From assembly GCA_947494825.1 (NCBI GenBank), contig CANLWN010000003.1, forward strand, positions 186,001 to 250,000: 64,000 nucleotides of DNA, read 5' to 3'. The DNA comes from an uncultured Flavobacteriaceae bacterium. GTDB lineage: Bacteria; Bacteroidota; Bacteroidia; Flavobacteriales; Flavobacteriaceae. Under the pieces are notes generated by a model, which did no database searches, was not told the origin of the DNA, and saw only the letters and a program-made list of their open reading frames with translations. The translations under genes and the position numbers were made by a program. Of this stretch, positions 16,535 through 24,211 are shown in pieces (position 1 is the first letter of the stretch; the number at the start of each line of letters is the position of its first letter).

Positions 16535-19363
16535 ATGGCAGATCAAAAAAGACTTTTTTTGTTAGATGCATACGCATTGATTTTCCGTGGCTACTACGCC
16601 CTGATCAAAAACCCCAGGATCAACTCCAAGGGTATGGATACCTCGGCCATCATGGGTTTTGTAAATTCCCTCTTCGATGTCATCAAAAGGGAAAAACCGG
16701 ACCATTTGGCTGTTTGTTTTGACAAGGGCGGCAGTGTAGAGCGTACCGAAATGTTTGCCGACTATAAGGCGAACCGCGATGAGACCCCCGATGCCATACG
16801 GATTGCCGTGCCCTACATACAGGATATCCTTAAGGCCATGCATATCCCTGTTGTGGAGCTAGAAGGATGGGAGGCCGATGATATTATAGGGACCCTTGCC
16901 AAACAGGCAGAAAAAGAAGATTACAAGGTGTTCATGGTAACGCCAGACAAGGATTTTGGGCAATTGGTCTCCGAGAACATTTTTATGTACCGCCCTGCCA
17001 GATTGGGCAACGGTATAGAGATCTGGGGAATCCCGGAGGTCCAAAAACGTTTTGGCGTGGAACGGCCGGAACAGGTCATTGATTATTTGGGCATGATGGG
17101 CGATGCTAGTGATAATATTCCCGGTCTGCCAGGGGTAGGTGATAAAACGGCCAAAAAGTTCCTGGAAGAATTTGGCTCCATGGAGGCCCTGCTGGCCAAT
17201 ACGGATAAGCTGAAGGGCAAGATGAAGGAAAAAGTGGAGGAAAATGCGGAGCTGGGGCTATTGTCCAAAAAACTGGCGACCATCTGCATTGATTGTGACG
17301 TGACCTTTAATGCCAAGGACTACGAGCTTTCTATGCCCGATGGCGAAAAAGTACAGCTCATTTTTGAGGAGTTGGAATTTAGAAGGCTCAGGGAACAGTT
17401 CATAAAAATTTTCTCGGGCGAAAACGGGGAGACCCAACCGCAGGAGGCAAGTCCCCAAAAACAGCCAGCAAAGGAAGCCGGGGGCGGACAGTTTTCGCTC
17501 TTTGGCAATGAGGGCACAAGCGCCGCCACCATAACCGAGGTCTCCAGTAGGAAGACCATAAAGACCCAGGCCCATGCCTATCAGAGTGTGGCTCCCGGTA
17601 TGGCCATGAAGTTGTTTGTGCAGAACCTGATGAAACAAAGTTCGGTCTGTTTTGACACTGAAACAACGGGCATCAATCCACTTACCGCGGAACTGGTGGG
17701 CATTGCCTTTAGCTGGGAGGCCGGTAAGGGGTTTTATGTCCCCGTTCCTGAGGACAGGGACGAGGCACAGAAAATTATTGAGGTCTTACGGCCCTTCTTT
17801 GAAGCGGAACATATCGAAAAAATTGGGCAGAACCTGAAGTACGATATCAAGGTGCTCCACAAATACAAGGTAAAGGTAAAGGGTAAGTTTTTTGATACCA
17901 TGTTGGCCCACTACCTCATCAATCCCGATATGCGACATAACATGGACGTGCTGTCCGAGACCTATTTGAACTACACCCCGGTATCTATAACGGAACTCAT
18001 CGGAAAAAAGGGAAAGAACCAGCTTTCTATGCGGGAAGTCCCCCTGGAACAGCAAACGGAATATGCGGTGGAGGACGCTGACATCACCCTGCAACTTGCC
18101 GAACACTTTAGACCGGAATTGGCCTCCGCCAACACGGAAAAGCTATTCCAAGAAATTGAAATTCCCCTGTTACATGTGCTTGCCGACATGGAATTGGAAG
18201 GCATTCGCCTGGATAAGGACTTCCTGCTCGGACTCTCCAAGCAGTTGGATGACGACATTAAAGATTTGGAGGCCAAAATTTATGAGGAAGCCGGGGAACA
18301 ATTCAATATTGCCTCCCCAAAACAATTGGGAGAGATCCTTTTTGACAAGTTAAAGTTGGTGGACAAACCCAAGAAAACAAAGACCGGCCAGTATTCCACT
18401 GCAGAGGATGTACTTTCCTATTTGGCCAAAGAACATATGATCATTCAAAACGTATTGGATTACCGCGGATTGTCCAAATTGAAGAGCACCTATGTGGACG
18501 CGCTGCCCGAACAGGTAGAGCCAAGTACGGGAAGGGTGCACACGGACTATATGCAGACCGTGGCGGCTACAGGCCGATTGAGCAGTAACAACCCCAACTT
18601 GCAGAATATCCCCATACGGACCGAAAGGGGCCGCCAAGTGCGCAAGGCCTTTGTGCCCAGGGACGGGGACCACGTTCTCCTGGCTGCGGATTACTCGCAG
18701 ATAGAACTGCGCATTATTGCCGCCCTAAGTGAGGAGACCACGATGATCGAGGCTTTTAAGAACGGAGAGGACATTCATGCCTCTACGGCCTCCAAGGTCT
18801 TTAACGTTCCTTTGAACGAGGTGACCCGAGAACAACGGGGCAATGCCAAGACAGTGAACTTTGGCATCATTTACGGGGTATCGGCCTTTGGCCTGAGCAA
18901 CCAGACAGACCTGAGCCGTTCGGAGGCCAAGGAATTGATCGAGACTTATTATAAGACCTATCCCAAATTGCAGAATTATATGGGGGAACAAATCGATTTT
19001 GCCCGGGACCATGGGTATGTACAGACCGTTTTGGGCAGACGGCGCTACCTTAAGGACATTAACGCGGGCAATGCCGTAGTGCGCGGGGCGGCGGAACGCA
19101 ACGCGGTAAATGCACCCATTCAGGGAAGTGCCGCCGATATCATTAAAATTGCGATGATCAATATCCATAAGAAACTTGGCGAAGGTGATTACAGGACCAA
19201 AATGCTGCTACAGGTACATGATGAACTGGTCTTTGACGTGTACAAACCGGAATTGGAAAAGGTCAAGGAAATAATCAAGTCCGAAATGGAAAACGCCTAT
19301 GCGCTTGCCGTACCCCTGGATGTGGAACTGGGCCTTGGAAATGACTGGCTGGAAGCCCATTGA
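16535..19363 (+). CDS. polA: DNA polymerase I
   Basis: 942 residues with all three domains. The 5'-3' exonuclease (about 1-290) has the LLDAYALIFRGYYA start and a helix-hairpin-helix around GLPGVGDKTAKKF. The 3'-5' proofreading exonuclease (about 350-530) keeps its acidic residues in FDTETTG, NLKYDIKVL and YAVEDADIT, so proofreading is probably active, unlike in Taq or Bacillus. The polymerase domain shows motif A (AADYSQIELR), the O-helix region and motif C (QVHDELVF). It fills gaps in repair and removes RNA primers. Its TGA stop abuts the TCA complement of the convergent TonB receptor stop with no base between. Confidence 0.98.
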   Translation: MADQKRLFLLDAYALIFRGYYALIKNPRINSKGMDTSAIMGFVNSLFDVIKREKPDHLAVCFDKGGSVERTEMFADYKANRDETPDAIRIAVPYIQDILKAMHIPVVELEGWEADDIIGTLAKQAEKEDYKVFMVTPDKDFGQLVSENIFMYRPARLGNGIEIWGIPEVQKRFGVERPEQVIDYLGMMGDASDNIPGLPGVGDKTAKKFLEEFGSMEALLANTDKLKGKMKEKVEENAELGLLSKKLATICIDCDVTFNAKDYELSMPDGEKVQLIFEELEFRRLREQFIKIFSGENGETQPQEASPQKQPAKEAGGGQFSLFGNEGTSAATITEVSSRKTIKTQAHAYQSVAPGMAMKLFVQNLMKQSSVCFDTETTGINPLTAELVGIAFSWEAGKGFYVPVPEDRDEAQKIIEVLRPFFEAEHIEKIGQNLKYDIKVLHKYKVKVKGKFFDTMLAHYLINPDMRHNMDVLSETYLNYTPVSITELIGKKGKNQLSMREVPLEQQTEYAVEDADITLQLAEHFRPELASANTEKLFQEIEIPLLHVLADMELEGIRLDKDFLLGLSKQLDDDIKDLEAKIYEEAGEQFNIASPKQLGEILFDKLKLVDKPKKTKTGQYSTAEDVLSYLAKEHMIIQNVLDYRGLSKLKSTYVDALPEQVEPSTGRVHTDYMQTVAATGRLSSNNPNLQNIPIRTERGRQVRKAFVPRDGDHVLLAADYSQIELRIIAALSEETTMIEAFKNGEDIHASTASKVFNVPLNEVTREQRGNAKTVNFGIIYGVSAFGLSNQTDLSRSEAKELIETYYKTYPKLQNYMGEQIDFARDHGYVQTVLGRRRYLKDINAGNAVVRGAAERNAVNAPIQGSAADIIKIAMINIHKKLGEGDYRTKMLLQVHDELVFDVYKPELEKVKEIIKSEMENAYALAVPLDVELGLGNDWLEAH

Positions 19364-21778
19364 TCATTGAAAGGTGAAATTATAGGTGAGGGCAAACAAG
19401 GGACTGTTCAATAGTGATATCTCATAGGCCCCCAGTGGGCTGTCCAGAAAGATGTCGGAGTTCTCCGGGCCGTTTCTTTGATCGAAAAAAATGTTGATTG
19501 GGTTTTTGCGTCCGTATACGTTGTACACGGTAAAGGTCCAATCGCCCACCCAACGTTTGTTCGCTTTTTTGGCGTACCTGACTTTCCAAGAAAAGTCCAA
19601 ACGGTGGTATACCGGAAGACGTGCATTGTTCCGTTCCAAAAAAATGGGGACATCGAGGTTCTCAAATTCAAAAACACCATTGGCTACCGTAAAGGGCCGG
19701 CCCGACTGTCCGGTGAAGTTCAAGCTCCAAACGTTATAGGCATCCCCTTCAAAGTTAATAGTGGCGTTGAGCACATGCGGGCGGTCAAAGTCCGAATTGA
19801 ACCACTGGTTATTATTGATCCGATCCAGTGGGTTTTCATTGGTAGTGCGCAATATGCTCCTGGACCAGGTATAATTGAGCCATCCGTTTACCTTCCCCTT
19901 AGGTCTTCTAAGGCTGAACTCCACGCCGTAGTTCCTTCCCTGGCCCTGTAAAACCGAGGTCTGGAGGAACTCCTCCAAAAAGAAATCGGCCCCCGGTCTA
20001 TAGGTGAGGACATTTTCGGTATCCCGATAATATCCTTCCAAGCTCATTTCAATAGCCCCATTTTTTGAGGTGTGATAAACCCCCAGGCTGTACGAATTGC
20101 CCCGTTGGGGCCTAATATCGGCATCTGCGGTCTTCCATCTCGATGTGGGCAGGGGGGTGGTGCTATTATACACGTTCTGTAGGTACTGATTGAGGCTGGC
20201 GTAACTGGCCTTGATCGTATTGTGATCATTAATTTTGATGACCGCACCCAACCTGGGTTCAATGTCGTCATAGGACTGTACCTCCTCCCCTTTGTCAAAA
20301 AGCTGCGTATCGATCACCGCATCACCGGTGGCATTAAAAATGGGCTGGGCAAAGGGGCCCCGTAGGGTATAGTAATTATAACGCAGGCCTGTGGAAAGCG
20401 AAAGAAAATCGGTAAGCTCCCAATTGGTATTCAAAAATCCGGAAATTTCATAACTGGTCTCCCTTTCCAAAGAGACGGGAAGCACACTAGGCGAGGTACC
20501 CGGATCCAAATTTCCCGGGCTTATCCGATACCTGTTCGCCTGTATGCCAAGGTAATATCGGAACCGCTCGGACGGTTCCTTGGAAAATTCTGTATTAAAA
20601 CTTAGGTATTTGATCTTGGACTCGAACTCGATCTCATTGGAATTGTCCAATTCCGGAAAAATAATCTTGGGCAAATAATCACTGGACACCAGTACGGTCC
20701 TTAAATTGGTCTGGCCATCAAAGGAGTGCAACCAATTCAGGGTACCGTTCAGCGTTCTAAAATCGTATTGATTGCTCTCTGCGCTTATGTTCTCTACCTG
20801 GGAAATAAGATCCAATTGATAAAAGTCCTTGGCATAAAAGCCTGTAAATGCAATTTGATCCTTGCTTGTTGGAAGGTACAGCAGCTTTAGGGTGGCATCG
20901 TAAAATCGCGCTTTGGTATTATCGAGGCGTTCGGAAAATAAGGGCAGCAGAAAGTCGGTAAAACCGGCCCTTCCCCCTGCGCCCAAAAGCAGTTTATCCT
21001 TGATCAATGGGGTTTCCAGGGAAAATCTACTGGACACCAACCCTATCCCGCCCTTTAATTTTAGTTTGTCCACATAGGGGTTCTTCGTTTTGATGTCCAG
21101 TACGGAAGTTACCCTGCCGCCAAAGCGTGCAGGAATATTGGCGCGATACAGATCCACCGAGGACAGTACATCCGGAGTGAATACAGAAAAAAGCCCAAAG
21201 AGGTGGGTCGGGTTGAAAACCGGGGCATAATCGTACAATACCAGATTTTGGTCTAGAGATCCCCCACGGACCGAGAGACCATTGCTCACCTCTCCTGCAC
21301 TGTTTACACCGGCCAACAAGGTCATTCCCCGCAACACATCAAATTCCCCAACGGCTGCGGGTACCTTGCTTAGGTCCTGGGTCTCCAAGCGTAGAACGCC
21401 CATCTCCGGCGTCAGCAAGTGATCCGTGATTTTTTTTGCTTGTACGACCACCTCGGACAACTGCTCTTCCTGTACATAAAGCACTAGCTGTAAAAAAGTA
21501 TCCTTGTCCAAAACAATGTTCCGTACTGCGTCTTTAAAACCGATAAAGGAAACCGTAACCCTGTAATTGGTGGATGGCAAGCTTATGGCAAAACGTCCCT
21601 GCACATCGGAGACCCCACCACAGTCACAAGGTTGAATACTGATATCGGCGTCGTTCATGGGGAAACCGGTGTCCCCGTTAAGGACTTGGACGGAAAGCTC
21701 ATAGGTCCGTTGCCTCTCTTGGGCGTCAAGGAGGGGGAACCCAAATACAAAAAGCATCAAAAAAAATATAGTTCTCAT
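19364..21778 (-). CDS. TonB-dependent receptor with carboxypeptidase-like N-terminal domain
   Basis: 804 residues: a signal peptide ending at LLDAQ, a carboxypeptidase regulatory-like beta-sandwich (about 22-110) with GRFAISLPSTNYRVTVSFIG, a plug domain (about 120-230) and a beta-barrel ending in the aromatic-terminated YNFTFQ. Outer-membrane import powered by TonB-ExbB-ExbD; the substrate is unknown. It lacks the SusC size and has no SusD partner, so it is not a typical glycan SusCD pair. The lipoprotein gene of the DUF4249 family lies 18 bp upstream in the same transcript, a common partner in this phylum. Confidence 0.9.
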   Translation of the reverse strand: MRTIFFLMLFVFGFPLLDAQERQRTYELSVQVLNGDTGFPMNDADISIQPCDCGGVSDVQGRFAISLPSTNYRVTVSFIGFKDAVRNIVLDKDTFLQLVLYVQEEQLSEVVVQAKKITDHLLTPEMGVLRLETQDLSKVPAAVGEFDVLRGMTLLAGVNSAGEVSNGLSVRGGSLDQNLVLYDYAPVFNPTHLFGLFSVFTPDVLSSVDLYRANIPARFGGRVTSVLDIKTKNPYVDKLKLKGGIGLVSSRFSLETPLIKDKLLLGAGGRAGFTDFLLPLFSERLDNTKARFYDATLKLLYLPTSKDQIAFTGFYAKDFYQLDLISQVENISAESNQYDFRTLNGTLNWLHSFDGQTNLRTVLVSSDYLPKIIFPELDNSNEIEFESKIKYLSFNTEFSKEPSERFRYYLGIQANRYRISPGNLDPGTSPSVLPVSLERETSYEISGFLNTNWELTDFLSLSTGLRYNYYTLRGPFAQPIFNATGDAVIDTQLFDKGEEVQSYDDIEPRLGAVIKINDHNTIKASYASLNQYLQNVYNSTTPLPTSRWKTADADIRPQRGNSYSLGVYHTSKNGAIEMSLEGYYRDTENVLTYRPGADFFLEEFLQTSVLQGQGRNYGVEFSLRRPKGKVNGWLNYTWSRSILRTTNENPLDRINNNQWFNSDFDRPHVLNATINFEGDAYNVWSLNFTGQSGRPFTVANGVFEFENLDVPIFLERNNARLPVYHRLDFSWKVRYAKKANKRWVGDWTFTVYNVYGRKNPINIFFDQRNGPENSDIFLDSPLGAYEISLLNSPLFALTYNFTFQ

Positions 21779-21796
21779 CGGTTTGGTTTGGTCCCA

Positions 21797-22933
21797 TTAA
21801 TCTATCCACCCGGGGGGACGAACGCCCGTACGTGTGGTTGTTTCTTCACAAGGGGCGGTGAAAATTTCTGGCGGAGGTACCTCACCCATTTCCTCAAATA
21901 GGGCAGGACGCCTTTCTTCAATCTGCGATTCGGGGATAGCCGTACGATCAATAAATAAATGGCTTACGCTTGCAGCAGCGGCGGTGAACCTGCCCAGGAC
22001 AAATTCCTCGGTGTTATCCACAGCGAACATATTGCCTACCAATGCGGCCGGTGGTGGCGCATTGAAGCCCCCGTTATTGTCCAGGATATCCCTCAAGACC
22101 CTAAAATATCGGTGGGCCGAAGGAGATAAGGAGAACTGTTGTAGCTCAATAAGGACGTCCTCTTTGGAATACAGGAGGGCATTTCCCACGGGCAAGGCTT
22201 CGACAAAGGAGCCGTTTACAAATTCATCGGAGAGTATCTCTACCGTTTCGCTAAAACGTATCCGCCAACATCTTGAATCACAGGCATAGGTATAGTACGG
22301 TTTTCTGATCAGGCCCTCAGCAGAAGAATTTGTTTCGCAACGGCCATTTCTAAAGATGCTTTCCACACAGGTTTGGCAAAACGGCAATTGTTCAAAAGAC
22401 CTAAAACGCCAATAGTAATAATTGTCCTCGCCCGGAGGGTCATTAAAACTTGCCAAAACGGAATGCCCGGGCACAAAGGTATCCGAAGCGTCCCTAAAAA
22501 CCAGTTCGGGATCGTAGTTAGCGCCCATCCCAACAATGGGAACCGCTGTTGTCATTTCTTCTGGAAGGGAACGGAAGGTTCTGCCATCGGGCAGGATAAT
22601 CTGTAGTTCAAAGGTATCCCCTGGATCGGCGGTGAAATCGGTCGGAGGGAGATAGCGATCTCCTGTCTCTACGAGTACGGTAGTGGCATCGGTATTGACA
22701 TTCCTGATCAAAACACTGGCACCGAATATAAATTCGTTCGTATACCTATTGCCATCAAGGCTCGATTCACTGACTTTCACAAAAGTGAGGTCTGGCCGGT
22801 CCGATACCAGGCCATCTATAAAGATCAGTCCATCCTTGAACTCAAATTCCGGGGGTACCGGATCTACACATGCACTAAAAGAAAACAAAAGCGCTCCGAG
22901 GAGGTTTTTTAAGAACAGGTACTTAGACCGCAT
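21797..22933 (-). CDS. DUF4249 outer-membrane lipoprotein
   Basis: 378 residues. The N-terminus has a lipobox (LLFSFSAC, Cys about residue 22), so the protein should be lipid-anchored. The FKDGLIFIDGLVSD start and the beta-rich first 130 residues with GASVLIRN are typical of DUF4249. It contains an unusual Cys-rich stretch in the middle (FCQTCVESIFRNGRC and YACDSRC), probably disulfide-linked after export. Genes of this family regularly precede TonB-dependent receptors, as here (18 bp), suggesting that it is the surface-exposed partner of that receptor. Its ligand is unknown. Confidence 0.85.
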   Translation of the reverse strand: MRSKYLFLKNLLGALLFSFSACVDPVPPEFEFKDGLIFIDGLVSDRPDLTFVKVSESSLDGNRYTNEFIFGASVLIRNVNTDATTVLVETGDRYLPPTDFTADPGDTFELQIILPDGRTFRSLPEEMTTAVPIVGMGANYDPELVFRDASDTFVPGHSVLASFNDPPGEDNYYYWRFRSFEQLPFCQTCVESIFRNGRCETNSSAEGLIRKPYYTYACDSRCWRIRFSETVEILSDEFVNGSFVEALPVGNALLYSKEDVLIELQQFSLSPSAHRYFRVLRDILDNNGGFNAPPPAALVGNMFAVDNTEEFVLGRFTAAAASVSHLFIDRTAIPESQIEERRPALFEEMGEVPPPEIFTAPCEETTTRTGVRPPGWID

Positions 22934-23215
22934 GGATCAGGTGGTTTGGATATCCGTTAAATATACTCAATTATCAACAGAAGATGCTTCGCTCCCATGT
23001 TAAACATTAGCCTGGAATGCTTTGATTTCGGAAGCTTGCATGCTTTTGCGACACCTAAGTTGCAGTCTTGGATATGGATCAAATGACAGGCTATCCTAAA
23101 AAAAGGTTAACATACCGAACACGTACAACAATTAAAAAGAAAAAGCGTTGCGTATATAAACCGCGGCGATAAGATTCCAAATAGCGTTGCCACGTACTAA
23201 CTCAAATTCTTTACC
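22934..23215. other. Divergent intergenic region without a recognised gene
   Basis: 282 bp between the divergent DUF4249 and T9SS-tail genes. I looked for small ORFs and structured RNA and found nothing convincing. It must hold both promoters, but I see no exact TTG/TAnnTTTG pair. Confidence 0.4.
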
Positions 23216-23575
23216 ATGTACCAATTGTCCAAACCCAATTGTACACTAAAAAAAATACTTGCTTTTTCGGTGCTGTTCCTGGCCTTGGCCTTCTGCGCTC
23301 AGGCACAGCAAGCACAAAGCCCCAGAGAAAGGGAAACCGCGGTAAAGGTGTTCCCTAACCCGGCAACCAATGTGGTCAATATTCTTGGCCTGATCAACAG
23401 TCAAAAGGCCCATATTACTATTTCGGATATGTACGGAAACCTTGCGTTGGAGCATCGTTGGGAAATCAGGGACAATTCGTTGAGCATCCCTATCGCTTCA
23501 TTGAATCCAGGCATCTATGTTGTTTCCATAGTTTCAGAGGGCGAACGGGTACAAACCAAATTTTACAAGAAATAA
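23216..23575 (+). CDS. Minimal protein consisting of signal peptide and type IX secretion tail
   Basis: 119 residues. A signal peptide (to about residue 30, FCAQAQ) is followed after some 12 residues by a type A T9SS C-terminal sorting domain: VKVFPNPATNVVNI, then ITISDMYGNL, then IASLNPGIYVVSI and the basic end KFYKK. In ordinary T9SS cargo this 75-residue domain follows a large catalytic or adhesive part; here there is virtually no cargo. It could be a decoy or carrier, a remnant of a larger gene, or a small surface protein. Own terminator directly behind. The gene has no cotranscribed neighbours. Confidence 0.82.
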   Translation: MYQLSKPNCTLKKILAFSVLFLALAFCAQAQQAQSPRERETAVKVFPNPATNVVNILGLINSQKAHITISDMYGNLALEHRWEIRDNSLSIPIASLNPGIYVVSIVSEGERVQTKFYKK

Positions 23576-23605
23576 AAAAGCCCTTTGTGCAGACAAAGGG
23601 CTTTT
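23576..23605 (+). terminator. Bidirectional terminator
   Basis: Perfect 12-bp stem: aaaagccctttg (23576-23587) with caaagggctttt (23594-23605), loop tgcaga. It separates the T9SS-tail gene from the convergent lipocalin-like gene. Confidence 0.88.
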
Positions 23606-23622
23606 AGTATCAATCACTTTTT

Positions 23623-24135
23623 TTATCGTTTCTCAAAAACCGCTTCGGCACCGGCAAGGTTATCTTCATCCACGAACTCGGCCCCAACGGTCAGCGTATT
23701 GCCGCTTAATTGAATGGTCACGGTCTCCTGGGTCTGGTCCTCAAAGGTAATCGTCAGTTGATCTCCGTCAAGGCTCCAGTTTACCGTATCGGTCTCCTGG
23801 GTTTCCGGACAAGCAATGGACAGGCCATCACCGCCACTGTTTACATCTATACTCACCCCGCTAAAGTCGCGCTCAACAATGGTAAGGGTACCATCGGCCG
23901 CAAAGGTAAGCGTCAACAAATCACAATCCTGGGCCACCAAAGCTTCTACGATACCCTTGGCAAATTCCAGGTCGTCATTGGTGACGGAATCATCTATTTC
24001 AATTGTCGTGAGATCCCATGTCCCTACAAGGGCATCTTCGGTGGGTGTCTCGTTCCCGTTGTCGTCTTCGCTGTCCGAAGAACAAGAAAAGGTGAGGGCT
24101 GCTGCCAAAAAAAGCAGTATTAGCTTGTGTTTCAT
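23623..24135 (-). CDS. Lipocalin-like lipoprotein
   Basis: 170 residues. Lipobox LTFSC with Cys at about 18, then an acidic Ser/Asp/Glu-rich spacer and a lipocalin-like beta-barrel that begins LVGTWDLTTIEID, the GxW hallmark. Repeated TFxADGTLTI and LTITFED strands follow. The acidic spacer right after the Cys is like the lipoprotein export signal of Bacteroidota, suggesting surface exposure. The ligand is unknown. Confidence 0.8.
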   Translation of the reverse strand: MKHKLILLFLAAALTFSCSSDSEDDNGNETPTEDALVGTWDLTTIEIDDSVTNDDLEFAKGIVEALVAQDCDLLTLTFAADGTLTIVERDFSGVSIDVNSGGDGLSIACPETQETDTVNWSLDGDQLTITFEDQTQETVTIQLSGNTLTVGAEFVDEDNLAGAEAVFEKR

Positions 24136-24211
24136 CTTACTTTAGAAGTTATAGTTAATCTAATCCAAACGCCAAAAATACGGATATATTACCTTTTACA
24201 AAGCTATTTCT

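Noticed and set aside
22932-23003. Small ORF in the gap before the T9SS-tail gene
   Set aside because: Begins within the DUF4249 5' region, has no hydrophobic or conserved pattern and is probably random.
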